A DNA stretch of 39,368 bases from an uncultured Eubacteriales bacterium (GCA_934486705.1 CAKSQS010000019.1:1-39368); one strand, 5' to 3'; positions 32,201 through 39,368 are shown, numbered from the stretch's first letter. Translations and numbers: made by a program. Notes: generated by a model not told the origin, from the sequence alone.

Positions 32201-33012
32201 AATTTTATCTCCTGCGGTATGGGTTTTCGGTTTTTGTAATAATAAATATTTTTAAAGCCGAGCCTTGAAAGCTCGCTTAAGGCATAATCAAAGCCGTGGG
32301 CTATGCGCTCTGCAATATGCGCGTCCGACCCCAAGGTTAAAAGATAACCGCCAAGCTCCTTATATCGCTTTATTATCGGTATATCGGGCATAAGAAAATT
32401 GTAATCCGTATCAAGACAGGATGTATTTATTTCCAATGCAATGCCCCTGCTTATTATTTCTTTAAGTATTATATCCGTTTTATTGGCAAAATTTTTCAAA
32501 TCCACCGCTATTCCGTATTTTCCGCTTATGTATCTTAATGGGCAGGTCATATGCGAAAGCACATCAAAATCTGTCGTTTTAATCATTTCAAGCATATCGT
32601 CAAAATATGCGGAAATGTATTCGTTTATTTCATTTCGTGAAAGAAGAGAAAAATCTATCCCTGAATACGGCTGTGTATAATTCTTGTACCTCCCAGCGTG
32701 AACCGAGCCTAAAATAATATCAAAATCACTGTCCGAAATCACTTCCTCCGCGTCTTTTTCATGCCATATTCCCTCGCCTATTTCAACCCCTGCAAGCACG
32801 CAGTCACCCATTTTGTGCGCGCAATTGGCTGACCTCTTTATAGGCGTTTTTACATCCCTTTCGCCGCAAAATTCAATATCGCAGTGGTCGGTAATCGCAA
32901 ACCCCGCAATACCCTTTTCCTTTGCCGCTTTTAAGCTGTCATACGGATCACATTCGGAATCGTGGGAAAAATGCGTATGCGTGTGGCAATCGAAAATATT
33001 TTTTAAAAGCAT
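32197..33012 (-). CDS. PHP-domain phosphoesterase, histidinol-phosphatase-like (271 aa)
   Basis: FDCHTHTHFSHDSECDP opens the domain with the metal-binding HxH. DHCDIEF, GVEIGEG, ILGSVHAG, DVLSHMTCPLRY, ALEINTS and LGSDAH complete the PHP metal set. Family members dephosphorylate histidinol phosphate or small phosphorylated sugars. Position in a kinase/dehydrogenase operon favours a sugar-phosphate substrate. ATG 33012 is chosen with AAGGA at nine bases; ATG 33021 touches that site directly. Confidence 0.88.
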   Translation of the reverse strand: MLLKNIFDCHTHTHFSHDSECDPYDSLKAAKEKGIAGFAITDHCDIEFCGERDVKTPIKRSANCAHKMGDCVLAGVEIGEGIWHEKDAEEVISDSDFDIILGSVHAGRYKNYTQPYSGIDFSLLSRNEINEYISAYFDDMLEMIKTTDFDVLSHMTCPLRYISGKYGIAVDLKNFANKTDIILKEIISRGIALEINTSCLDTDYNFLMPDIPIIKRYKELGGYLLTLGSDAHIAERIAHGFDYALSELSRLGFKNIYYYKNRKPIPQEIKL

Positions 33013-33028
33013 ATTTATCATTCCTTTA

Positions 33029-33056
33029 TTGACAAATGAAATTATATGAATATAAT
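33029..33056 (+). promoter_or_regulatory. Promoter of the second DeoR gene
   Basis: TTGACA (33029-33034) and TATAAT (33051-33056), spacing 16, overlapping the region where the divergent PHP operon must initiate. Confidence 0.7.
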
Positions 33057-33101
33057 ATACTTATAAAATCAAATAATCAATAGCCGCCACCAAAAATGAT
33101 A

Positions 33102-33125
33102 AAACGCTCAAATAATTGAGCGTTT
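33102..33125 (+). promoter_or_regulatory. 10-bp palindrome just before the DeoR ribosome site
   Basis: AAACGCTCAA and TTGAGCGTTT are perfect complements with a 4-base loop; GGAG of the ribosome site starts one base later. It may be the DeoR operator or an RNA hairpin affecting translation. It has the A/T outer tracts but coding sequence follows directly. Confidence 0.6.
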
Positions 33126-33135
33126 GGAGTTGTAT

Positions 33136-33849
33136 ATGAACAAAGAAAGAGAAAAAAGAATACTTGAGATTGCAATTAAGGAAAAATCGGTCACGGTAAA
33201 GGACTTAGCGCAAAGGCTCTATTCAAGCGAGCCGTCTATCAGGCGTGATTTATGCAGTCTTGAAAAGCAAGGACTGCTGCGGCGCACTCACGGCGGCGCG
33301 GTGCTCAACGAAAACGCGCTTAATGAAATTAAAATTCCGTTTTTGATAAGAGAGCTTGAAAAAAGCGATGAAAAAATCAAAATTGCACGAATGGCGGCAG
33401 ATTTGGTAACGGATGAAAGCGTAATTTTTCTTGACGCCTCAACCAGCGCTTATTTTATGATTCCGTTTTTAGCCGAAAAAAGAAATATTATTGTTATAAC
33501 CAACGGAATAAAAGCGCTCACGGCTTTAAGCGAAAATAATATTAACTGCATAGGCACGGGCGGCGAGGTTATAAATTCCTGCCTTGCCTTTGTGGGCGAG
33601 GAAGCCCACAGGACTATTGAGCACTACAACGCGGACTTTTGCTTTTTTGCCTGCAGAGGTATATCCGAAGACGGCAGGCTGACCGATATTTCGCAGCCCG
33701 AAAATTCGGTAAGGCTTAAAATGATAGCGCACTCAAAGCAATCCTTTATGCTGTGCACAAGCGATAAATTGAATAAGGTTTATTATCACAATCTTTGCTC
33801 CGCAGATGATATAAGCGGGGTTATACAGGCAGAGGAGGAAGACATATGA
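33136..33849 (+). CDS. DeoR-family regulator of the divergent carbohydrate operon (237 aa)
   Basis: Helix-turn-helix at the N-terminus (ILEIAIKEKSVTVKDLAQRLYSSEPSIRRDLCSLEKQGLLRRTHGGAVL) and DeoRC ligand domain (VIFLDASTSAYFMIPFLAEK, IIVITNGIKALTALSE, GTGGEVINSCLAFVG, ADFCFFACRGISEDGRLTD). ATG 33136 has GGAG six bases upstream, preferred over TTG 33124. The gene is divergent from PHP-pfkB-dehydrogenase-mgtC, so it likely represses that operon until a phosphorylated sugar appears. Confidence 0.9.
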   Translation: MNKEREKRILEIAIKEKSVTVKDLAQRLYSSEPSIRRDLCSLEKQGLLRRTHGGAVLNENALNEIKIPFLIRELEKSDEKIKIARMAADLVTDESVIFLDASTSAYFMIPFLAEKRNIIVITNGIKALTALSENNINCIGTGGEVINSCLAFVGEEAHRTIEHYNADFCFFACRGISEDGRLTDISQPENSVRLKMIAHSKQSFMLCTSDKLNKVYYHNLCSADDISGVIQAEEEDI

Positions 33850-33989
33850 AAATCGCATGCTACACCGATATACACCTGATTATTTAAACAGACAAAGGCT
33901 TTGTTAATTTTAAATACAGAAATACCGGCACTTTACCCGAATACTCAAACGCCGATAAGCCGGAAGAATATACAATAAAAATAATGTAG
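33846..33989 (+). pseudogene. Remnant of a gene following deoR (start and end joined, in-frame stop)
   Basis: ATG 33846 overlaps the DeoR stop (ATGA) and has GAGGAAG upstream. It reads MKIACYTDIHLII, then TAA. The same frame continues TDKGFVNFKYRNTGTLPEY...EEYTIKIM to TAG at 33989. The two parts look like the N- and C-terminus of a longer protein whose middle was deleted. The family is not recognised with confidence. It probably encoded a third function regulated by this DeoR protein. Confidence 0.5.
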
Positions 33990-34042
33990 ATTCAAAAGGG
34001 CTCTGTTTCAAATCTATTTCTTTTTTGTAGGAGAGATAAGCT

Positions 34043-34477
34043 GTGTTTATAAAAAAAGATAAACCGAGATATACCGGTAAGAGTTCGCAAGAATTACCCG
34101 GCGTAAGGAAAAAATCGTTTATTCTTCCCTTTGCGGGCGGCGAAATATGGTTTGAGCATTTGGACGGGATCTATCAATATACCGAGCTTGCCATTCAAAA
34201 GCTGCACACCGATACTGCGGCATTCTCCCGCCCTTCCTCCACGGAATATATCGCATTCGTCTTAGACGAAACGGTTATTACGGAAGAATTGATCGGGGAA
34301 ATAGCGGACGCGCTTATAGGGCACGGCAAGCAGTTTATGCGTGCAGCCTTTGTGGGAGCAGACGGACTTTCCCGTAAAAAATTAAACAGATTGTTATACG
34401 GGCACGGCTTTGCAATCAATTTTTTTGACGGCATTGAGCCGGCAAAAGAATGGCTCTTGAATGAGCGAAGTATTTAA
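34043..34477 (+). CDS. Hypothetical protein (144 aa)
   Basis: The start is GTG 34043, with AGGAGAG seven bases upstream. No family is recognised. The sequence is soluble, mixed alpha/beta: a beta-hairpin-like GGEIWFEHLDGIYQYTELAIQKL, SSTEYIAFVLDETVITEELIGEIADALI, then FMRAAFVGADGLSRKKLNRLLYGHGFAINFFDGIEPAKEWLL. The general form (strand-helix with a late D-x-E-x-A-K-EWL) is reminiscent of STAS/SpoIIAA-like single-domain proteins, which I treat as weak. It stands alone between a remnant gene and a terminator. Confidence 0.7.
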   Translation: MFIKKDKPRYTGKSSQELPGVRKKSFILPFAGGEIWFEHLDGIYQYTELAIQKLHTDTAAFSRPSSTEYIAFVLDETVITEELIGEIADALIGHGKQFMRAAFVGADGLSRKKLNRLLYGHGFAINFFDGIEPAKEWLLNERSI

Positions 34478-34529
34478 AAGGAAAATGCGCGGTTGTCATT
34501 TTATTCTTCCCCGCAAGCAATGCGACAAA

Positions 34530-34560
34530 AGAAAAAACAGAGGCATCCTCTGTTTTTTCT
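34530..34560. terminator. Bidirectional terminator between the hypothetical gene and the DUF4097 operon
   Basis: AGAAAAAACAGAGG and CCTCTGTTTTTTCT are perfect 14-bp complements with loop CAT. Confidence 0.9.
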
Positions 34561-34587
34561 TTCTATATACAGCCTATCCCCCTAAGC

Positions 34588-35556
34588 TTACTTTCCCTCT
34601 GTTTTGATTTTAATATTGCCTGTATCGGTCTTTATTTCACATTTGCCGCCGACCGCCGTTTTCGGAACGTCCACGCTGCCGGTGTCGGTATCGGTAATAA
34701 ACACCTTATCAGTAAGCAAGCTGCCGATGACGTCACCCGTATTTGTTTTTACATAAAGCTCGGCAGCGTCGCAGCCATTTAATTTAACATAGCCTGTGCT
34801 TCTCTCAACAGAAAATCTTTCTGCGGCAATAACATTATTCAAGGTAATATCGCCCGTAGTTCCGGTTGAAATAACGTTTTTGCAGGAAATATCGGTGAGA
34901 ATTGCTTTACCGGTTGATACCCCTACGGCAACATCGCCATTGCTTGTAATGCCCGAAACCGTTATTTTGCCTGTGGCAACGGAAATGTCAAGCGAGCCGA
35001 CGGAAATATTCTCTGCACGGATATTTCCCGTGCTCGTTTTAATTTTCACCGTTCCCCGCGCGGACGCGGAAAAATCAACATCGCCCGTGCTCAAAGAAAT
35101 ATCGGCGCTTTCAAGCTCAAAATCCCTCGGTATTTCAACATTGCCCGTGCTTTCGCGAATTGACAGCGCGTTATATTCCGTTTTCGGTAACCGAACTGTT
35201 ATTTTCGGTGAACCGAAGTAAAATCCGATATAATCATACCAAGTTTTTTGCTCTTCGACCCTGACGGTAAGCACCCCGTTTTCAACCAAGACCGAATGCC
35301 TTGCGTTTTCCTCTTCAAAGCACTCCACCCTGCATTTTCCGTCATTCGACACGGCAAATACAATATCCGCAGTATCGGTTATCAAGGATATATCGCTGAA
35401 CGGCTCGTTCACTTCGTGCGTATTTGTTTCATATGCTACAGTTGAAAGCCTCGCAAAGTCCCACCCAAGCGCCGACATTACGCCCGCAAAAAGAATACAT
35501 CCCATAAGCACAAGAGAACCCGCTGTTATAAGCCATACCTTTGTTGCTCTTTTCAT
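34588..35556 (-). CDS. DUF4097-family beta-helical surface protein (322 aa)
   Basis: One N-terminal membrane segment (KVWLITAGSLVLMGCILFAGVMSALG) is followed by an extracellular repeat domain. The repeats carry STGN/STGD/DTGN turns about every 20 residues (ESTGNVEI, LSTGDVDF, TSTGNIRA, ATGKITV, STGYVKL, NTGDVIG, DTGSVDV, DTGNIKI), typical of the DUF4097 beta-solenoid. ATG 35556 overlaps the DUF1700 stop (TGATG) and has GGAGG upstream; a longer frame runs inside that gene. It is the last gene of a PadR-DUF1700-DUF4097 operon, in other Firmicutes tied to envelope stress. Function otherwise unknown. Confidence 0.9.
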   Translation of the reverse strand: MKRATKVWLITAGSLVLMGCILFAGVMSALGWDFARLSTVAYETNTHEVNEPFSDISLITDTADIVFAVSNDGKCRVECFEEENARHSVLVENGVLTVRVEEQKTWYDYIGFYFGSPKITVRLPKTEYNALSIRESTGNVEIPRDFELESADISLSTGDVDFSASARGTVKIKTSTGNIRAENISVGSLDISVATGKITVSGITSNGDVAVGVSTGKAILTDISCKNVISTGTTGDITLNNVIAAERFSVERSTGYVKLNGCDAAELYVKTNTGDVIGSLLTDKVFITDTDTGSVDVPKTAVGGKCEIKTDTGNIKIKTEGK

Positions 35557-36161
35557 CACGCTTCCTCCTTTTTGATAAAGCAGTTCTTGATCCATATTGC
35601 AAATTTCTTTGTAAGTATCAAAATTCCCTTTGTCGTTTCCCTGCAGCCGAAGAACATAAGTATAGAAAATCCGGCGCATACAATTCCTGCGGAAAGCGTA
35701 ACCATACCCGACGCAACGCTGCCGCCCGCAGCAAGAATAACGCACATCGGCACACTGCCGACAGCGCAAACCGCAAGTGAGCCGAAAACCGCCCACAGCG
35801 AAACAATTACAGACCACAGCGAAACGTAGAGTGCGAAAATCACGGCTGCGGCGGCAATCCCGAGCGACAGCCATATCGGAGAGCCGAGCGCTAAGAGCAC
35901 TATTTCCCACGCCCTCAGCCGTCTTTTAGGTTTTATTCTTTCTTTAACAACCCTTGCAAGCGGAATATCGGCTACCGTCTGTCCTACGATTTCTTCTACA
36001 GAGCCTATAGCCGAAACCGCTTCCTCCTCCGAAAGGCCTTCCTCCACCCTATCGTCAAGCATTTCGCTGTAAAATGTCAAGCGTTCCTCAATATCATCCT
36101 GCGGCAAGCCGAATAATCCCCTGCGCAGCTCGCTCAAAAATTCCTGTTTATTCATTGCCAT
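35556..36161 (-). CDS. DUF1700-family membrane protein (201 aa)
   Basis: An N-terminal HAAS-like helical domain (KQEFLSELRRGLFGLPQDDIEERLTFYSEMLDDRVEEGLSEEEAVSAIGS) is followed by four hydrophobic helices (about 85-105, 110-135, 138-160, 163-185) and a basic tail. This is the standard middle gene between PadR and DUF4097. It overlaps the PadR gene by 14 bases and the DUF4097 start by 1 base, so the three are translationally coupled. Confidence 0.92.
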   Translation of the reverse strand: MAMNKQEFLSELRRGLFGLPQDDIEERLTFYSEMLDDRVEEGLSEEEAVSAIGSVEEIVGQTVADIPLARVVKERIKPKRRLRAWEIVLLALGSPIWLSLGIAAAAVIFALYVSLWSVIVSLWAVFGSLAVCAVGSVPMCVILAAGGSVASGMVTLSAGIVCAGFSILMFFGCRETTKGILILTKKFAIWIKNCFIKKEEA

Positions 36162-36468
36162 TGTCCCCTTTTGTTACAAATCGGTAAATCGCTAAAATCT
36201 CTTTCCACTCGACCTTAAATTCCTCAATCCGCTTCAGTCCCTCTTCTGTAATATGGTAATACTTCCGAAGTCTGCCGCCGTGCTCGGCGGTGCGAACAGT
36301 CAACATATCGGCTGTTTCCAAGCGTTTCAGTATGGTATACAGGGTCGATTCGGAAAGCTCAATATACGGCTTCATATCCTTTATAATCTTATAGCCGTAT
36401 GAATCCTCGCTCTTGATAGCCGCTAAAACACATACATCCAAGAGCCCCCTTTTCAACTGACCGTCCAT
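36148..36468 (-). CDS. PadR-family transcriptional regulator (106 aa)
   Basis: Winged helix of the PadR type: KRGLLDVCVLAAIKSEDSYGYKIIKDM, LSESTLYTILKRLETADMLTVRTAEHGGRLRKYYHITEEGLKRIEEF. Full length for the short PadR subgroup. ATG 36468 has AAAGGAGG upstream. It probably represses its own operon through the inverted repeat that covers the -10. Confidence 0.95.
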   Translation of the reverse strand: MDGQLKRGLLDVCVLAAIKSEDSYGYKIIKDMKPYIELSESTLYTILKRLETADMLTVRTAEHGGRLRKYYHITEEGLKRIEEFKVEWKEILAIYRFVTKGDNGNE

Positions 36469-36486
36469 ACAATACCTCCTTTTGCG

Positions 36487-36521
36487 TAATACATCATAAC
36501 ACGAAGTATTAAATTTGTCAA
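36487..36521 (-). promoter_or_regulatory. Promoter and palindromic operator candidate of the PadR operon
   Basis: Minus strand TTGACA (36521-36516) and TATGAT (36498-36493), spacing 17. TAATAC (36487-36492) and GTATTA (36506-36511) form an inverted repeat across the -10, a likely PadR site. Confidence 0.65.
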
Positions 36522-36540
36522 TAGCCTATATGATTTTTTT

Positions 36541-36746
36541 ATGGGAGGTCTAATAATATGAATTTAAATCCTTGCATAAATACAGCGTCAAGTGTGTCCC
36601 CGACGGTAAATGTTTATATCGCCGTAATACAAAAAGAGCAAGGTGTAACCTTGCATTTACAATCGGCGGCAAGGCCGCAACTATTACCTCTTACATATTA
36701 CTTCCCCAAAATCACGTTGACAATTTTATTTTTAGGTAAGAGGTAA
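36541..36746. other. Non-coding repeat-like stretch between PadR operon and truncated tRNA
   Basis: Small hairpins follow one another: GCAAGGT/ACCTTGC (about 36641-36657), GCGGC/GCCGC, and the wider TTACCTCTTAC/GTAAGAGGTAA pair. A 62-codon frame starts at ATG 36558 behind GGAGG, but its protein is low in information and overlaps these repeats. I regard it as a decayed or MITE-like sequence with no firm gene. Confidence 0.4.
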
Positions 36747-36749
36747 GAA

Positions 36750-36786
36750 GTAAAAAATCCCGTTCACAAAAGTGAACGGGATTTTT
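36750..36786. terminator. Terminator of the truncated tRNA-Ala
   Basis: AAAAAATCCCGTTCAC pairs with GTGAACGGGATTTTTT around AAAA, directly after the tRNA CCA on the minus strand. Confidence 0.85.
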
Positions 36787-36847
36787 TGGTGGAGCATAGC
36801 GGGATCGAACCGCTGACCTCTACACTGCCAGTGTAGCGCTCTCCCAA
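36787..36847 (-). pseudogene. tRNA-Ala (anticodon GGC) lacking its 5' part
   Basis: From GGGAGAGC of the D-arm to the encoded CCA the molecule is normal: anticodon stem-loop CTACA-CTGGCAG-TGTAG, T-arm AGCGGTTCGATCCCGCT, 3' acceptor strand ATGCTCC-A-CCA. The expected 5' acceptor GGAGCAT and the start of the D-arm are absent. Upstream sequence (GCGGGGTGTGTAACTG...) cannot pair with the 3' strand. It is not a functional tRNA as read and marks a recombination junction. The terminator behind it is intact. Confidence 0.75.
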
Positions 36848-36909
36848 ACAATACAGTTACACACCCCGCATTCAAAGACCTATAATTCAATTCGCCAAAT
36901 TATAAATAA

Positions 36910-37055
36910 TTAAAAGCATTCCATCACTTCACTTAAGGAAATTGATGACTTTTTACCTGAAATTAAATTCTGTACTTTTTCATGAGCATAACAGGATTGC
37001 AAAACATACCTATTACTTAAGCTTAATCCTATCCTTCATAGATAAAAATCCCTTT
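36910..37055 (-). pseudogene. C-terminal fragment of an unidentified gene at the fucA' junction
   Basis: In the minus strand, out of frame with fucA', about 45 codons read without obvious randomness: IGLSLSNRYVLQSCYAHEKV then QNLISGKKSSISLSEVMECF and TAA at 36910. An upstream stop interrupts it. It looks like the tail of another gene that was joined to fucA by deletion or insertion. The family is not recognised. Confidence 0.3.
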
Positions 37056-37138
37056 CCGTCATTAGCCGCCACCCAGCCTAACTGCCACATTTTATGGCAG
37101 ACATCGCATATCTGCTCTCTTATCTCAGTATATTCCAT
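37013..37138 (-). pseudogene. fucA remnant, first 28 codons only
   Basis: ATG 37138 opens a frame reading MEYTEIREQICDVCHKMWQL then GWVAANDG, nearly identical to the intact fucA at 4142-4825. After codon 28 (base ~37056) similarity ends and the frame closes with unrelated residues at 37013. The zinc-binding and catalytic parts are gone. It follows the fucI copy by 8 bases, preserving the original gene order. Confidence 0.85.
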
Positions 37139-37146
37139 ATTTGCTC

Positions 37147-38560
37147 CTACTTTTCAAACTGCGCGCCGTAGTTTGCGCAGGCTCTGTAATCTGCACCCTC
37201 TTTATCCATTCCTAACGCATTCCAAGCCGCAGGACGGAATATATCCTCCTCTGGTACGTTGTGCATACAAGCCGGAATACGGAGTATCGCGCAAAGTGTA
37301 ATCAAATCGGCGCCGATATGACCGTAGGAAATCGCGCCGTGATTCGCTCCCCAGTTGTTCATCACGTCATAAGCCGACTTAAACGCGCCCTTTCCCGTTA
37401 TGCGCGGAGAGAACCAAGTGCAGGGCCATGTGTAGTCTGTGCGTTTCCAGAGCGTATCGCTTACTTCTTCGGGCAGTGCTACCGTCCAGCCCTCGGCTAT
37501 CTGCAAGACGGGACCTAAGCCCTTTACAAGGTTAAGCCTTATCATTGTAGCGGGCATTTCCGCCTTTGTCTCAAAGCGCGAGGAAAATCCGCCGCCGCGG
37601 AAATAACCCAAATCGGCATAATTCCAAGTAGTATTATCCATAATCGCCTTTTGGTCTGCCTCGGTTACCTCATACCACGGCTTCATAACGGCGTTGCCGT
37701 TTTCGTCCTTTGCAGAGCCGTTAGCGTCAAGACAGCAGGCTCCCGAATTTATAAGGTGAATAAAGCCGCCGGCATCTTTGGCGTGACCTTCTAAATCATA
37801 ACCTGTAACCCTCTTTACGGATTTACCGTTCCAGCAGGTGCGAACGTCGGCAAACATCTGCGCACGATTAGTAAGCAGTTTCATAAAGAGCATACCCAGT
37901 CCGTTAAGCACGTCGTTTTCGGTTGCAAGTATATACGGCTCTCTCGCTCCGTTCCAGTCGAACGAGGTATTAAGGAGCGCCTCGGGGAAATCGCAGTTGG
38001 GATAAAAGTCCGTCCACTTCCGCTGTCCCTGAAATCCCGCGGCAATCGCGTTATGTCCTACCGCTTCCTCCTCACAGCCCTTCGGAAGATTTTTATTGCC
38101 GTTCATAAGGTCTTTTATTACGCACATTTTAACGGTAAATTCCCAGTCGGCTTTCTTCTGCTCGGCGGTTTTCTGCAATTCAGCAGGGTTTTTGTCAAAG
38201 CCCATTTTGCAGTATTTCTTTGACCATTCAAGAGCTTTTTTATATTCTTCTTCATCATATATACCCTCGGTCATTCTGCGGATAATCTTCACTTCATCGA
38301 CCGACTCTACGCGCATACCGAGATAGTCCTCGATAAAGTGCGGGTCTATTATAGAGCCGCCGATGCCCATTGTAATTGAGCCTATCTGTAAATAAGACTT
38401 ACCGCGCATAGTCGCCGCCGCGACTGCCGTACGACCGAAACGTAGCAGCTTTTCCTTAACGTCCTCGGGGATTTCGGTATCGTCTGCGTCGCATACATCG
38501 TTGCCGTAAATTCCGAAGGCGGGAAGTCCCTTTTGGGCATGGGTTGCAAGCACGCTTGCT
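37147..38560 (-). pseudogene. fucI: Second L-fucose isomerase copy, 5'-truncated
   Basis: From about residue 128 of the intact enzyme (ASVLATHAQKGLPAFGIYG) to the C-terminus the copy is full and well conserved, including GHNAIAAGFQGQRKWTD, FDWNGAREPYILATENDVLNG and AISYGHIGADL. Differences from the 4.8-6.7 kb gene are many (for example TDFYPNCDFPEALLNTSFDW versus TDHWPNCDYPEAFLSSTFDY), so this is an older paralogue or acquired homologue. The first ~127 codons are replaced by an istB fragment that is in frame, giving a chimeric open frame to ATG 38682. No ribosome site precedes that ATG. Loss of the N-terminal domain should destroy hexamer formation. Confidence 0.85.
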
Positions 38561-38822
38561 ATTTGAGCAGAGTCTAAATTTCGGTCCGAGTGGTATTCAA
38601 TATCCTCAACAAAAGCACCCGTTCCCGAAAATTTTGCCTGCTTTATTAATCTTTTAAGATGATTGTTTTTCGGGATGTCCATTCTTGGTCTACCAAAAGA
38701 CCGAACCTATCCTCAAAAGCCAATCCGTTAATATTAGGGTCGGTAAGCTGCTCCTTAAAGGCTCTTGCCATAGCAGTAAGCTTCATTTCCTGTAGTTTAG
38801 TAACTGTATTTTCTGTTAACAT
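38560..38822 (-). pseudogene. istB: istB remnant (IS21-family ATPase helper), frameshifted and truncated
   Basis: ATG 38822, with GGGAGG upstream, begins MLTENTVTKLQEMKLTAMA and leads into GLAFEDRFGLLVDQEWTSRK. At a run of five A (38666-38670 on the plus strand as T) the frame slips by one. The continuation NNHLKRLIKQAKFSGTGAFV then EDIEYHSDRNLDSAQI is found in the other frame. Similarity ends at ~38560, before the Walker A motif, where the fucI sequence begins. It overlaps the istA stop by one base, as in IS21 elements. Confidence 0.85.
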
Positions 38823-39368
38823 TAGTTTTTCCTCCCTGCATAATACTCTGCTCCACGGGTAAACCCGTATTGCGATGATGATGGCTTTTCTTCTTCCGGG
38901 GGGTTGTTCCTTATCTTGACCTGAAGAAAGAATTGCCTGTATGTTTTTAAGGGAGGGTCTTGTTGTAAAGGTTAACGCCTTTTTACAGGCATTTTCCAAT
39001 CTTTCGGGAGAATACTTGTCCGCAAGCTTTAAAATGCCCATACAAGCCTTGTAACCCTGCTGTTCTATCTTGTATCCGCTGAGTATGGCACTTACTGCTG
39101 TTTCGGTATTTATTCCTATCTTAGCTGCCCACTTAACAAAACGCTCTCCGTTCCATTGAATGTATTGCTGATGATTAGGCGGCATATGTGCTTCTACGGT
39201 GCTGTACTGATTTAATCTGCCGTACAGTCTCGGATGGGAAGCGATACGGTTGCCGCCAAAGAAGACCTCGATAGTGGATTTTGTAATTCGTACATCCACC
39301 TTTTGCTTAATATATTCATAAGGTACAGAGTAGTTTTGTTTTTCTATACTAATATGGTAATTTGGTGC
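38822..39368 (-). pseudogene. istA: istA transposase remnant, C-terminal part, frameshifted (runs off window)
   Basis: The C-terminal region of an IS21 transposase is read from the window edge: SVPYEYIKQKVDVRITKSTI, EVFFGGNRIASHPRLYGRLN, then HMPPNHQQYIQWNGERFVKW and the helical tail to LSSGQDKEQPP. At a six-G run on the plus strand (38898-38903) one extra base shifts the frame. The correct continuation EEEKPSSSQYGFTRGAEYYA ends at TAA 38822-38824, overlapping istB. The catalytic DDE core would lie outside the window. Confidence 0.85.

Larger units (their letters stand above)
38560..39368 (-). mobile_element. IS21-family insertion sequence, decayed end
   Basis: The istA 3' part and istB 5' part lie in native order and overlap. 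The right end of the element is lost at the fucI junction, and the left end runs beyond the window. Both genes carry single-base frameshifts in homopolymers. No terminal inverted repeat or target duplication could be identified at ~38560, so the present junction may be a later deletion rather than the original insertion point. Confidence 0.8.

Noticed and set aside
35557..35910. Long N-terminal extension of the DUF4097 protein
   Set aside because: It overlaps the DUF1700 gene in another frame; the signal-anchor start with its own ribosome site is at 35556.
36558..36746. 62-codon frame with a good ribosome site
   Set aside because: The product has no recognisable features and its middle is made of small hairpin repeats; it may be a decayed gene start.
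37147..38682. Calling the second FucI a working enzyme
   Set aside because: It lacks the first ~127 residues, starts inside a frameshifted istB, and has no ribosome site.

Overview
The window looks like a chromosomal segment of an uncultured Gram-positive gut anaerobe of the Clostridia, most likely Oscillospiraceae/Ruminococcaceae. Reasons: consensus sigma-A promoters with AGGAGG-type ribosome sites; the low-GC-Firmicute operon PadR / DUF1700 / DUF4097; a clostridial L10 leader; gene families typical of this order. Family assignment is an inference from gene content; no 16S gene is present.

Left edge (1-3.7 kb) is an AT-rich accessory segment, all on the minus strand. It holds the first 36 codons of a ParB-like gene, a long structured intergenic region, a KAP-family P-loop NTPase, a KilA-N DNA-binding-domain protein directly upstream of it, and a 94-residue serine-recombinase 'Recombinase' domain protein. 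It abuts a tRNA-Thr(GGU) and resembles the end of an integrated conjugative or mobilisable element. The KilA-N/KAP pair is the best candidate for an undescribed, possibly defence-related, system.

4.1-25 kb is mostly core metabolism and envelope: fucI-fucA with a divergent AraC regulator; a small P-loop protein and pgi; a D,D-carboxypeptidase; a Nudix hydrolase; a penicillin-binding transpeptidase; a hemolysin III protein; rplJ-rplL behind an L10 leader; a MATE exporter with a candidate operator; an SPFH protein and partner; rsmA and a small conserved gene; a Crp/Fnr regulator leading an SsuABC-like importer; and a DeoR regulator with an organophosphate-type MFS transporter convergent with manA.

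26-29.3 kb is the rpmG-secE-nusG-rplK-rplA operon, detached from rplJ-rplL, followed by an initiator tRNA. SecE carries a large extra membrane domain. Both rplK and rplA are preceded by the same structured GTGGGAGGAA...ACCAC element. Next comes a palindromic multi-hairpin repeat (29.3-29.56 kb).

29.6-33.8 kb is a carbohydrate operon (PHP phosphoesterase, PfkB kinase, zinc alcohol dehydrogenase, MgtC) with a divergent DeoR regulator. It fits oxidation of a sugar alcohol followed by kinase action. A remnant gene and an unknown 144-residue protein follow, then the PadR/DUF1700/DUF4097 operon.

Right edge (36.5-39.4 kb) is a decay zone: a tRNA-Ala lacking its 5' part, a fucA cut after about 28 codons, a second fucI missing its first ~127 codons, and a frameshifted, truncated IS21-type istA-istB whose istB remnant reads in frame into fucI. 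This is a ruined second copy of the fucose locus found intact at 4.1-6.7 kb.
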